From the NCBI GenBank assembly GCA_030044775.1, contig JASICF010000068.1:1-23235 (forward strand): DNA of 23,235 bases, read 5' to 3'. The stretch comes from Candidatus Sulfotelmatobacter sp. (GTDB taxonomy: Bacteria; Acidobacteriota; Terriglobia; Terriglobales; Acidobacteriaceae). Below, piece after piece: positions 1 to 7,421 of this stretch. Position 1 is the first letter of the stretch; every line of letters begins with the position of its first letter. The notes under the pieces are model-generated. The model had not been told where the DNA came from. It searched no databases and was given only the letters and a program-made list of their open reading frames with translations. A program made the position numbers and the translations under genes.

Positions 1-1
1 G

Positions 2-184
2 AATGTTACCGGGACGCCTTACGGTATTCGGTCCGCCTTTACGAGCCCCACGACGGAGGGAAGCTACCCCCATTCCGGTTTGGTCTTCGGGGCCGACGGC
101 AATCTCTACGGCACGACGACCGCAGGCGGGGGGCAGCTCTGCGATGATTGTGGATACGGGACAGTATTCGAGATCGCGCCTTAA
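2..184 (+). CDS. C-terminal end of a GloVer-repeat protein (partial)
   Basis: The frame beginning at base 2 is open from the window edge to a TAA at 182-184. It encodes the last 60 residues of a protein containing GLVFGADGNLYGTT and, at the very end, GTVFEIAP. These are the two halves of the GloVer tandem repeat, a roughly 35-40 residue motif found in large secreted, probably surface, proteins that are abundant in Acidobacteriota. Two cysteines (LCDDC) lie in the last repeat. The N-terminus and any signal peptide are outside the window, so total length is unknown. Nothing links this gene to the fluoride-controlled genes that follow. Its molecular function is not established. Confidence 0.8.
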   Translation, partial: NVTGTPYGIRSAFTSPTTEGSYPHSGLVFGADGNLYGTTTAGGGQLCDDCGYGTVFEIAP

Positions 185-465
185 GGTCCACCGCCATCGT
201 CGCGTGTGCACCAACCGCCAGCAGCGAGGACTACGGAGCGCTTGATGGCGCTGCTCCAAAGATCATTCCGGGCGGGATAGGATGAAAGGCTCTGAGTTTG
301 AGAGACGCGGGCGGATCACAGACTTGTGCAATAGTCAACTGTCGCTAACAGGCGATAGCACTCATTGATCTTCCCGAGTTCACATAAGTCCAGCAATGAA
401 AACGCCCAGGCTCATCTTGCGAGTCTGGACGCGGATTATCTTCTCTCGTTTGACGGATCGCGCTG

Positions 466-909
466 TTAGCGATGCCCGCTGCCATGTGTACCCCCCCGGT
501 ATCCGGGAAGCGCGTGTTCACCGCCCCCCTCGTGGGGAGCAGGGCCTACGTTACCCCGTCCGTCTCGCGCCTCGTTTGCCTGGAAGTGGTTAAAGCGCTC
601 TGCCCCACGCGGCGGTAGTGGTCCATTGTAACCATGATCGGGATCAAAGCGGTTGTCGACGTGGCCGTAAAAGCCGTGAGGGCCATGGAACCAGGGACCG
701 GCTCCAATAAACACGCCGCCAACAAACCAGTCAGGCCCGTAATAACCGTAAGGAGCACAGTCATACGGGGCATAGTCGAAGTATCCGTAAGGGCAGATGG
801 GAGCCGGCCCGATGTTTACGCCGACCGAAACCTGGGCTTGCCCCAGAGGCGCACCGGACAATAAGCCAGCTACGAGAACTGCGAAAGCAAGCGCACTGAC
901 TTTGAACAT
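466..909 (-). CDS. Secreted Gly/Pro/Tyr/His-rich protein, function unknown
   Basis: This 147-residue protein has a clear Sec signal peptide: MFK, then a hydrophobic run (ALAFAVLVAGLLSG), with likely cleavage after AQA near residue 26. The mature part opens with VSVGVNIGPAP and continues with aromatic and glycine-rich repeats (YGYFDYAPYD, YGYYGPDWFVGGVFIGAGPW) and a His/Gly-rich tail. This resembles small exported proteins with YXWXXGXW-type repeats, which have no defined activity. The ATG at 909 follows a purine-rich AAGGGGGAATC Shine-Dalgarno region. No fluoride aptamer is visible upstream, so it marks the left flank of the island. Periplasmic or extracellular location is inferred from the signal peptide. 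Confidence 0.7.
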   Translation of the reverse strand: MFKVSALAFAVLVAGLLSGAPLGQAQVSVGVNIGPAPICPYGYFDYAPYDCAPYGYYGPDWFVGGVFIGAGPWFHGPHGFYGHVDNRFDPDHGYNGPLPPRGAERFNHFQANEARDGRGNVGPAPHEGGGEHALPGYRGGTHGSGHR

Positions 910-1027
910 GATTCCCCCTTTATTCGTGCAGAGTTTTAATCAGCACAACTTAGGGCCAGCATAATACCAAGAATCAGTGACAGGCAAAGCGGAAGGTGGC
1001 TGTCAATGGTTGTGAGTACCCGGTGTT

Positions 1028-2581
1028 TTATCCGTTCAGACGAGCTATGCTGGAATGCTGGCCGCTGAGATGTGCATTTTGTGATAGAAACGAGAAGATT
1101 TCCTGCACTTTAGCGAATTGGTGGAAATCTGGCCTGTCCTGATCTTCGGTTTTGTAGTCGAGTTCTACAAAACGATTTTCATGAACAAAGAAGGCGTATT
1201 GAATCGCACCCCCAGCTTCTTGCGGGGCGTCACGATTCTTGTCGATGTGCAAGACCATGATGTCGATTTTCGGGTATTTGCCACCGCTGTATTTGCTCTT
1301 AAGCAACTCCTCGAGTTCCTTGGTAGCATGCCAGTCTTTCGACAAAATTAGGGCCACATCCAGGTCATACTCGATATCGCCGCCTCCCGTGCAATTGTGC
1401 ATAGTGGGTCGGGGCCGCACTTGCAACTCATCGTAACGACCCTCACCGGTCGGCTCGTCATCAAGTCGGCAGCCTTCCTTATCAATCGATGAGATTGCGA
1501 AAACCGGGCATGCCAGCTCGAGACTCAAATCTGCCAGGCCAGTCGATATCTCGTCAATGCGGGCTCGCGCCTCGTTCGGAGGATTGATGAGCGGAATCTT
1601 CTGGAGATAATCGAGAAATATCGCGGTGGAGTCGACCCGGAATTCGTGCATTAAGTTGTAAGCCGAGGCTCGAATTCGCTCGATCGTGTCGTGTCGATTC
1701 CCTTCCACGAGAAAAAGAAATCGGTCGTAATGATGCATCTCAGTTAGCCCTTTCGCCATACGCTCGGCACTGCCGGGCAATTTGCTGAGGTCGTCCGTGA
1801 GAAGAGAAGTCGGATTGAATCCCGACTCTTTGCCAATCAATCGCGCGCTAAGCACACGTTGCGTCTGTTCCCAGGAATAGAAAAGTACGGGAATCTGATG
1901 GTTGGTCGCGACCGCGCTGGCGAGCTGCAGAGCCAGATTCGTTTTGCCGCGCCGCGGGGCGCCGGCCAGGCCATAATAGAAGCCCGGCCGCAGACCCGAT
2001 AATACTTCATTGAGGCGTCCAAAAGGCGCCACGGATCGGCCTAGTAGTATCTTGTTCTTGGGTCTTTCTTCGGCCTCACGCGCGATACGCTTCGCCAGTT
2101 CTCCGACCGGAGTCAACCTCTTGCGTACACGCTGTTTCTGGATTTCCAGCAATTCCTGCAGTGCCTCCGCTGTGAATTCCACGATAGGCTTGTCGCTGGT
2201 TTCTCGTTGCGAGGCGTACGCCTGTATTTTTGAACCTAACTCTGCCAGCCACTCCCGGCTCGAGCGGTCTTTTAGCAATTCCAAATAGGACATCATCTGG
2301 TCGAGCTGCGGGGGACGAAAGCGCGTGAGCTTCTCCAGGTATTCAGATACCTGAGGGGTGGCCATGCCGCGCTCCTCAATCTGCGCTTTCAGCAGCAAAG
2401 CATCGATCGTGGCTACGCCTTGGTCGCGCAATAACAGGAGAGTAGTGGCCACGATGCGCCCGGGAGATGATCGCAAGAGCTCAGGTCGGAACCCTTCATC
2501 TACCGCCTTGTTCAACAGATAGCGGTCGCTTGAAATCGCAATCAAAATGGCCAGCTCCAAGTCTATTTTCTCTGGGTTCAT
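1028..2581 (-). CDS. DnaB-like RecA-fold ATPase (replicative-helicase relative)
   Basis: The ATG at 2581 is chosen over an upstream TTG at 2617 because GGAG sits five bases before it; this gives 517 residues. Residues 1-150 are helical and hydrophobic-patterned, like the DnaB N-terminal domain. The RecA-type core has Walker A GAPRRGKT at about 207-214, the SWEQT segment at about 236 where DnaB has a SLEMS-type motif, and Walker B AIFLDYLQ at about 320-327. A later IMVLHIDKNRDAP segment matches the position where DnaB has its KQRNGPTG finger motif. Family knowledge suggests a ring-forming ATPase acting on nucleic acid. It stands alone behind a fluoride riboswitch, with no primase or phage genes, so a phage-replication origin is not indicated. 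An NTPase that is not a helicase is also possible. Confidence 0.8.
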   Translation of the reverse strand: MNPEKIDLELAILIAISSDRYLLNKAVDEGFRPELLRSSPGRIVATTLLLLRDQGVATIDALLLKAQIEERGMATPQVSEYLEKLTRFRPPQLDQMMSYLELLKDRSSREWLAELGSKIQAYASQRETSDKPIVEFTAEALQELLEIQKQRVRKRLTPVGELAKRIAREAEERPKNKILLGRSVAPFGRLNEVLSGLRPGFYYGLAGAPRRGKTNLALQLASAVATNHQIPVLFYSWEQTQRVLSARLIGKESGFNPTSLLTDDLSKLPGSAERMAKGLTEMHHYDRFLFLVEGNRHDTIERIRASAYNLMHEFRVDSTAIFLDYLQKIPLINPPNEARARIDEISTGLADLSLELACPVFAISSIDKEGCRLDDEPTGEGRYDELQVRPRPTMHNCTGGGDIEYDLDVALILSKDWHATKELEELLKSKYSGGKYPKIDIMVLHIDKNRDAPQEAGGAIQYAFFVHENRFVELDYKTEDQDRPDFHQFAKVQEIFSFLSQNAHLSGQHSSIARLNG

Positions 2582-2727
2582 GAATTCTCCGCAGTCGCAA
2601 ATCCAGAGCTGAGGCAATCGTCGGAACGTCGTTCGTCATGAGCGTTCGTGGATTCATCGACCCTGTTCTCTTGATATTGCGGATTGCTTGCTTGGGCGAT
2701 GCACTCCCGAGACAAGAATCCTCTTGT

Positions 2728-2791
2728 CAGGAGTCATCAGCTGCCCCGACTGAGTTGGGGGGCGGCGGTTAACGGTGAACTCCCTCACCGA
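2728..2791 (-). promoter_or_regulatory. Fluoride riboswitch 1 (crcB-motif aptamer)
   Basis: On the minus strand, P1 is CGGTGA...TCACCG with loop GGGAGT. This is followed by TTAACCGC, a GCCCC/GGGGC stem, and the signature GCTGATGACTCCT. The loop GGAGT can pair with ACTCC, which is the pseudoknot expected for this RNA. Just downstream (2704-2733) the same CTCC strand can pair with a GGAG in an alternative hairpin with no U-run. The first gene downstream is the DnaB-like ATPase, about 110 bases away. High fluoride is therefore expected to turn this gene on. Confidence 0.93.
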
Positions 2792-2809
2792 TTTTCTAAA
2801 GGTGAGGCT

Positions 2810-2837
2810 AGTCTATCCCAGCATCGGGTTGTGTCAA
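2810..2837 (-). promoter_or_regulatory. Sigma-70-like promoter for riboswitch 1
   Basis: The minus strand reads TTGACA (2837-2832), a 16-base spacer and TAGACT (2815-2810). A start near 2803 would begin the RNA just before the P1 hairpin of the aptamer. The -35 is perfect and the -10 matches consensus at four of six positions. Position relative to the aptamer is the main support. Confidence 0.6.
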
Positions 2838-2970
2838 GGAAACCGAAGTGTATCCCTTTGGTGCGATGCACACTGCGCTAAAGTCTATCTGTTCGCTTGA
2901 TTCTTACCCGATGCTTCTCAAGATCGGCTTTGTGCTTTAGGTCTTAATCATGATGAACCCAGTGTCTCTC

Positions 2971-2991
2971 CTTAGGGCTCACTCTCCTAAG
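2971..2991 (-). terminator. Possible terminator hairpin after the small CxxC gene
   Basis: CTTAGG (2971-2976) and CCTAAG (2986-2991) form a perfect six-base inverted repeat with a nine-base loop, overlapping the TAG stop of the minus-strand gene ending at 2987. No U-run follows on the minus strand, so this is a weak call. Confidence 0.3.
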
Positions 2992-3265
2992 CGCACGTTT
3001 GACTCGTGCCTCCGCAGTCGTGAGCGTTGAATTCCGCTCTCAATCGCAAGATCACGTCATCACACCTTTCTCCTGGCGTCGGAACAGCAACGAACTCACG
3101 ATCACAGACACTGCAACACGCAACTACAGATCTCCCGATGTCTAGGCTAGAGAAATGGAGGTCTCGCTCAGGGACGATCATATTCGGCCCCGTCGCACTT
3201 CTAGCAAAAGTTTCTGGGACTGAATTCGAAACAAAGGACAACTTGCTTCGCCGGGGAGAGCGCAA
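2987..3265 (-). CDS. Small CxxC protein behind a fluoride riboswitch, function unknown
   Basis: The frame encodes up to 92 residues. The conserved-looking part is the last 64: MIVPERDLHF..., then CCSVCDREFVAVPTPGERCDDVI and a further C near HDCGG, a cysteine pattern suggestive of a small metal-binding knuckle. Two starts are possible. A TTG at 3265 has GGAG seven bases upstream, and that GGAG is the strand paired in the riboswitch hairpin, which fits translational control. An ATG at 3181 begins the cysteine-containing part but lacks a strong ribosome site. I list the longer form. I do not recognise a family. The main support for a real gene is that a full aptamer with its own -10 element sits directly upstream. 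Confidence 0.55.
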   Translation of the reverse strand: MRSPRRSKLSFVSNSVPETFARSATGPNMIVPERDLHFSSLDIGRSVVACCSVCDREFVAVPTPGERCDDVILRLRAEFNAHDCGGTSQTCA

Positions 3266-3290
3266 TGTGTGACTCCGTCAAAGAGTTTTG

Positions 3291-3357
3291 AGGAGTCATC
3301 AGCCGACCACCCAACAAATCGCGCGAGTCAGCAGTTAGCGGTGAACCCCATCACCGA
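3291..3357 (-). promoter_or_regulatory. Fluoride riboswitch 2 (crcB-motif aptamer)
   Basis: On the minus strand, P1 is CGGTGA...TCACCG with loop TGGGGT, then CTAACTGC, a long P2 arm and GGCTGATGACTCCT. The pseudoknot GGGGT/ACTCC contains one G-U pair. The alternative hairpin at 3271-3297 is very strong: GACTCC pairs with GGAGTC and TCAAA with TTTGA. The captured GGAG is placed as Shine-Dalgarno for a TTG at 3265, suggesting fluoride-dependent translation of the small CxxC gene. Confidence 0.92.
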
Positions 3358-3365
3358 TGATTCGA

Positions 3366-3371
3366 ATCATA
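3366..3371 (-). promoter_or_regulatory. -10 element for riboswitch 2
   Basis: The minus strand reads TATGAT here, about ten bases before the start of aptamer 2, which fits a -10 box. No good -35 is visible. It lies back to back with the stronger plus-strand promoter of riboswitch 3. Confidence 0.4.
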
Positions 3372-3397
3372 TGATACTCCTATAAGAAAATCGTTCG

Positions 3398-3426
3398 TTG
3401 ACTTGGCTTGTCGCAATTGTGATAAT
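3398..3426 (+). promoter_or_regulatory. Sigma-70-like promoter of the crcB operon
   Basis: TTGACT (3398-3403), a 17-base spacer and GATAAT (3421-3426) form a near-consensus promoter. The expected start, near 3433, coincides with the first base of the riboswitch 3 aptamer. This positional agreement makes it the best-supported promoter in the window. Confidence 0.78.
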
Positions 3427-3433
3427 TAACGAC

Positions 3434-3480
3434 GGTGTTGGAGTTCGCCTTTAACCGCCCTCTGGGCAGATAACTCCTAC
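3434..3480 (+). promoter_or_regulatory. Fluoride riboswitch 3, variant form, controls the crcB operon
   Basis: P1 is GGTGTTGGAGTTCGCC, followed by TTTAACCGCCC, a short TCT loop, GGGC and AGATAACTCCTAC. The loop GGAGT pairs with ACTCC as the pseudoknot. It differs from the main type by TT before GG, a minimal P2 and GATAACT instead of GATGACT. An alternative hairpin joins ACTCCTAC (3473-3480) to GTAGGAGT (3498-3505), a perfect eight-pair stem. It heads the operon containing crcB, the classic target of this RNA. Confidence 0.88.
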
Positions 3481-3571
3481 GAAGAAGGGATTTCTTGGTA
3501 GGAGTAGGTGCGTCTGCCGCTTCGTTTCGCTTCTCGCTAAGAAAACCCCGAAATCGGTCAGAGAGGTCGGC

Positions 3572-5671
3572 GTGTGCCACCCTGCGGCGCGCGCGGATGA
3601 ACGGGGAATGCCCGAGGACTCGGCCAATTCGCTCAATTCCAACCACGCGCGGCGCCTCGGCGTTACCTGCCGTCACATCGACAAAATGCTCGCCGAGATG
3701 GAAAGTGCCCTCAACATCTCAACTTCGAAGCTCGCCTTTCCGCAATATGCGCCGGACCTGAGCCCCGCCCAGAAACGTGTCATTGAAGATTACATCAGTC
3801 GCATTCGCGCTCAGTTGATCCGAGTGCTCGATGGGCAGGAAATCGAGCGGCCTTCCTCCGACATCCCCGTTTCTCGCGCGTTGCACGTCAACCTCACGTT
3901 TGTCGACATCGCGGCTGAGGAATTGAAACCGGACTATATGCGGGGATACGGTGAGATTCCACCAGCCGCCGCGGTGGAACTGAATGGCATTGCCGGAGAA
4001 CTTCAAAGTCTGGTAAAGCAGCTTGACCATTACTTAACACAAGGCGCGCGAGAGAATTTGCAGGAGCGGCTCGACCGGCTGGAACAAACCGGAGACGAAG
4101 TCGCGCTGCTGAAGAAACTGGAATCGATCATTTCTGGCCAAGGCCTGGTCGAGTTTCGCTCCACCTTGTCGATGATCATCGACCGCCTTGAGGACAACAG
4201 CTTCGAGATCGCGGTTTTCGGCCGGGTAAGCTCGGGCAAGTCGTCCTTGCTGAACGCAATCCTTGAGGCGAACGTCCTGCCCGTGGGCGTAACCCCCATC
4301 ACGGCCGTTCCAACCCGTCTGCTCTACGGCGAGACGCCAACGGTTCACGTCTGGCGGGCCAACCGGGAACGCGAGGAGTTCGATATCGCGCAATTGCAGG
4401 AATTCGTCTCCGAACGACTCAACCCCGGGAACGAAAAGCACGTCACTCGCATCGCGGTTCAGCTTCCGTCTTCTCGTCTACGCGAAGGCATCGCATTTGT
4501 GGACACCCCCGGGTTGGGCTCGCTTGCTACGCGCGGAGCAGCGGAGACGCTTGCTTACCTTCCCCGTTGTGATCTTGGCGTGGTTCTGATTGACGCCGGA
4601 TCGACCCTGACCGCGGACGACCTCCAAACCATCCAGATCCTCTATGACGCTGCGATTCCAGCGACTGTGTTATTGAGCAAGTCCGACCTGATCAGCCCAG
4701 AGGATCGGTTACGAGTGATTGGCTATGCGAAACAGCACATTCGAGGACAGTTGGGCCTGGACCTTTCTGTTCAGGCTGTGAGCGTTATGCCGGGGAGCAA
4801 AGAACTGATGACGCACTGGTTCGAGGAAGACATCACTCCGTTGTACAGCCAGCGACAGCAGCTTAAGATCCGCTCAATCCGGCGAAAATTGGGGGCGTTG
4901 CAGCAATCGGTAGAGACAGCCCTGCGGACGCGACTCCGCCCCAAAGGTCAACTTGCTCCAATCAAGGTAGAACAGATGCGTGTGCTTGAAGCCGAGTTGC
5001 GCCAGGCGAACGGGCGACTAGAAGAAATGAAAAAGATTGCACGGGGTGTCGCTAATGAGTTGGAATTCGCAAGCACGCGAATCCTCGGTACGGTGGCGGC
5101 GACCTTGGTCGAGTCGTGGTCAAAGCAGGGCGTCGCCGATGAGGATGTACCCACCCTTGTGGATAAGGCAGTGATCGGCACGGTTCAGGAGCAGACCGAG
5201 TCCCTTCGACGAAGGATGGAAGCATTGACGCACAAGCTGTATGAAACGCTCCGTGCCACTGCCAACGTATTGGGGGTCGACGACGTTCCTGTTGAGCAGG
5301 AGTTCTCCGCACTGGTGCGAGAGATGCCGGCTTTTGACTTAGGCCCACGTAACGTTCACATGAGGCGCCCGGTTTTCCTTTTCTTGCTTGGTGGCCATAT
5401 GTCGAGATCGCTGGTTAAAAACCGCCTCGCGCGTGCGATCGGGAAACAGGTTTCAAGGTCTCTGTCCGGCTACCATGCACAGCTCTACGACTGGTCGGAC
5501 AGGACTCTGGGTCAGATTCAACGCAGGTTTGACGCTTATGCCAACACCTACCGTGCTCAAGTGGAGAGACTGGTGGGAGGCTATGCGTCACAGGTCGGAG
5601 AAAAAGCGACGATCATCCGCGATCTCGAGGGTCTGGAAAGCCTCCGTGATCGAACGACAGCGGCTTCTTAA
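3572..5671 (+). CDS. Dynamin-like GTPase 1
   Basis: This 699-residue protein begins with GTG at 3572, preceded by GAGAGG at a five-base spacing; an ATG at 3608 is the alternative. About 210 helical residues come first. The GTPase domain follows with G1 GRVSSGKS (about 217-224), a G2-region threonine in TPITAVPT, G3 DTPGLG (about 311-316) and G4 SKSD (about 369-372). A long helical stalk follows, with a hydrophobic patch VFLFLLGG near 595 that could be a membrane-inserting paddle. Bacterial dynamin-like proteins bind and remodel membranes and often work as unequal pairs. The second dynamin gene in this same operon (7776-9563) is a likely partner. It is the first gene after riboswitch 3; crcB begins 48 bases downstream. 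Confidence 0.88.
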   Translation: MCHPAARADERGMPEDSANSLNSNHARRLGVTCRHIDKMLAEMESALNISTSKLAFPQYAPDLSPAQKRVIEDYISRIRAQLIRVLDGQEIERPSSDIPVSRALHVNLTFVDIAAEELKPDYMRGYGEIPPAAAVELNGIAGELQSLVKQLDHYLTQGARENLQERLDRLEQTGDEVALLKKLESIISGQGLVEFRSTLSMIIDRLEDNSFEIAVFGRVSSGKSSLLNAILEANVLPVGVTPITAVPTRLLYGETPTVHVWRANREREEFDIAQLQEFVSERLNPGNEKHVTRIAVQLPSSRLREGIAFVDTPGLGSLATRGAAETLAYLPRCDLGVVLIDAGSTLTADDLQTIQILYDAAIPATVLLSKSDLISPEDRLRVIGYAKQHIRGQLGLDLSVQAVSVMPGSKELMTHWFEEDITPLYSQRQQLKIRSIRRKLGALQQSVETALRTRLRPKGQLAPIKVEQMRVLEAELRQANGRLEEMKKIARGVANELEFASTRILGTVAATLVESWSKQGVADEDVPTLVDKAVIGTVQEQTESLRRRMEALTHKLYETLRATANVLGVDDVPVEQEFSALVREMPAFDLGPRNVHMRRPVFLFLLGGHMSRSLVKNRLARAIGKQVSRSLSGYHAQLYDWSDRTLGQIQRRFDAYANTYRAQVERLVGGYASQVGEKATIIRDLEGLESLRDRTTAAS

Positions 5672-5719
5672 CCCCGGGAAGTCTTTATTGAGCCATGAAA
5701 ACGAAAGGAACAAGGCGAC

Positions 5720-6097
5720 TTGCTGAAATACGTAATGGTTGGTATCGGAGGTTGTCTCGGTTCAGTCTTGCGCTTCTGGTTGGGAAGTTATATCGGGAGC
5801 AGGATGGGCACACGCTTTCCTTACGGGACAATGGTCATCAACATCACCGGCTCGTTTTTAATCGGTTTCGTGTACGCGCTGCTGACGGCGAAAACACATT
5901 GGAGCCCGAACTGGCGCTATCTCATTCCGATTGGATTTATTGGGGGGTATACCACGTTCTCTAGTTTCGAATACGAGACGCTGCGCACTATCCAGGACGG
6001 CCAGCTGGGACTCGCCCTGCTCTATGTAGCCGTGAGTGTCTTGGTCGGATTCATCGGCGTGTGGGGAGGAGTAGTAAGCGGAAGGGCGATTCCATGA
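5720..6097 (+). CDS. crcB: CrcB/Fluc fluoride channel
   Basis: The protein has 125 residues, typical for single-domain Fluc, with four hydrophobic segments. Family signatures are visible: GIGGCLGSVLR near the start, NITGSFLIGF in the second helix and GGYTTFSSFEYE in the third, the last carrying the helix-breaking TTFS stretch and phenylalanines that line the fluoride path. Fluc proteins assemble as antiparallel dimers in the inner membrane and let F- leave the cell. The start is probably TTG at 5720, with AAGG just upstream; the ATG at 5735 would remove LKYV, which most relatives keep. Its position in an operon headed by a fluoride riboswitch is the standard arrangement and anchors the reading of the whole island. 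Confidence 0.96.
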   Translation: MLKYVMVGIGGCLGSVLRFWLGSYIGSRMGTRFPYGTMVINITGSFLIGFVYALLTAKTHWSPNWRYLIPIGFIGGYTTFSSFEYETLRTIQDGQLGLALLYVAVSVLVGFIGVWGGVVSGRAIP

Positions 6098-6675
6098 AGA
6101 CCGCGGCATCTGTATCAGCGACTACAGTGAGTCAGGCGCTGACGAAAGGCACCTGCCCCATTTGTGAGATTTTGAAAGACTTCCAGTGGACACTATCGGA
6201 GAGCACGCGCCCCCAAGCGGACCTTCTTCTATGCAACTTTCATGTCTGGGCGCTTGCGCGCTCCAGAGGAAAGCTTTCTCGCTCGACTCCAGGTGAAACT
6301 GTTACAGGAGTATTCCTGGAACTGCTGAAAGGTCCCCTTATCGGAAAAGCGAACAGTGCGGAGTGCGCGCTTTGCCATAAAGTGCTGGCTGAAGAAGTCG
6401 CTCGCCTGAGGGAACTGGCGCAACGATTCCAAAGCCCGATCTTCGCGCAATGGATGACCACTCAGGGAAGTCTGTGCTTGGATCACGCACCGAAGCTCAA
6501 GGAGTTTGTGCCTTTGCGCCTGAGGCCGTGCATCGACAAGATTGTAGAACGCAATCGGACAGAACTGGAGTCGGAACTCCAGGTTTTTCGCGAGCAACTC
6601 AAGCATGGAGTTCACCAGGGAGGCGGAATTCTTGGCCGCGTTGCTGAATTTTTGGTTGGGCAAAGAGGACTTTAA
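6094..6675 (+). CDS. Stand-alone CxxC/CxxH putative zinc protein (DUF6062-like)
   Basis: The ATG at 6094 overlaps the crcB stop as ATGA, so translation is probably coupled. GGAAGGG lies upstream. The 193-residue product has four evenly spread metal-ligand pairs: CPIC (21/24), CNFH (47/50), CALC (91/94) and CLDH (128/131), followed by a coiled-coil-like C-terminal helix. The same CxxC, CxxH, CxxC, CxxH order forms the C-terminal half of the dynamin-like protein encoded at 20182-21849. This suggests one module that acts with dynamin GTPases, either separately or fused. The pattern resembles my recollection of DUF6062, but I could not check the match. It is probably cytosolic. Metal binding is inferred from the residues. 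Confidence 0.75.
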   Translation: MKTAASVSATTVSQALTKGTCPICEILKDFQWTLSESTRPQADLLLCNFHVWALARSRGKLSRSTPGETVTGVFLELLKGPLIGKANSAECALCHKVLAEEVARLRELAQRFQSPIFAQWMTTQGSLCLDHAPKLKEFVPLRLRPCIDKIVERNRTELESELQVFREQLKHGVHQGGGILGRVAEFLVGQRGL

Positions 6676-6689
6676 GCAGGGAGGAGAAT

Positions 6690-7421
6690 GTGCTCACACA
6701 AGGACCAGGAAAGAAAGTTGCCGTCTATGTAACGGAGGACCAGCAGTACCACGGAAGCGCAGCATATGCGGCCATTCTCGACTTTCTGTTTTTTCATAAC
6801 GTGTCAGGCGCTACGGTAACACGTGGCATCGCAGGATTCGGAGCTGACCATCATCTTCACACTACGCGCTTAGTCGACTTGGCGGTTCGTCTTCCTGTCA
6901 AGGTTGAATTCATCGAAAGCGCCGAGAAAGTGGAGGAGTTGTTGCCGAAGCTCCATGAGATGGTCGGTTCGGGGCTGATCGAAATGCACGACACGACCAT
7001 CGTCAAGCCAGCCGAGAAAAAGATGAAAAGAAAATCCTCAGAAGGGCCGCCCTTGAAGCGTGAGGGAAAGGCAAAGATGATGCGGATCTACATTGGCGAG
7101 AACGACAAGTGGAACGGAAAACCCCTCTACGAAGCGATCGTCAACGGGTTACGGGCGCATGATATCGCTGGGGTCACGGTTTACCGCGGGATTCTGGGAT
7201 ACGGAGCGAACCGAAGAATTCATAAAGATGCCAGACTCAGCTTGTCGCATGATCGACCCATTCTCTTGTCCGTAGTGGATACAGAAGAGAAGCTGCAAAC
7301 GTTTATGCCCGTGCTAGATCAAATGGTTCAGCAAGGTCTGGTGGTGCTCTCCAACGTCGACATCATCAAGTACACACACAACTATCAAAAAGCCGAGCGC
7401 AGGCAGGAGGCGCAGATATGA
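6690..7421 (+). CDS. Two-domain DUF190 (PII-like) protein
   Basis: Translation starts with GTG at 6690 behind a strong GGGAGGAGA site. The 243-residue product has two DUF190 domains, at about residues 8-103 and 125-235, joined by a basic linker (KKMKRKSS). Each domain carries the family's core, for example GVTVYRGILGYGA in the second and GATVTRGIAGFGA in the first. DUF190 proteins have a PII-like fold and are frequently neighbours of crcB, but their ligand and target are not established. Domain 2 is much closer to the next gene's product than to domain 1, pointing to a recent tandem duplication. It lies between the putative zinc protein and the single-domain DUF190 gene. Confidence 0.9.
   Translation: MLTQGPGKKVAVYVTEDQQYHGSAAYAAILDFLFFHNVSGATVTRGIAGFGADHHLHTTRLVDLAVRLPVKVEFIESAEKVEELLPKLHEMVGSGLIEMHDTTIVKPAEKKMKRKSSEGPPLKREGKAKMMRIYIGENDKWNGKPLYEAIVNGLRAHDIAGVTVYRGILGYGANRRIHKDARLSLSHDRPILLSVVDTEEKLQTFMPVLDQMVQQGLVVLSNVDIIKYTHNYQKAERRQEAQI

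Noticed and set aside
3..245. Plus-strand frame at the left edge with an ATG
   Set aside because: The overlapping frame from base 2 contains recognisable GloVer repeats and a stop at 184, so this frame is a shadow.
1028..2581. Prophage or mobile element marked by the DnaB-like gene and helicase genes
   Set aside because: There are no integrase, transposase, capsid or terminase genes and no flanking repeats or tRNA. The genes are unified by fluoride riboswitches.
2728..2791. Repeated AGGAGTCATCAG blocks as a dispersed repeat, REP element or integration site
   Set aside because: The blocks are always intergenic, oriented toward the adjacent gene start, and form the full fluoride aptamer with compensating base changes. 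They are cis-regulatory RNAs.
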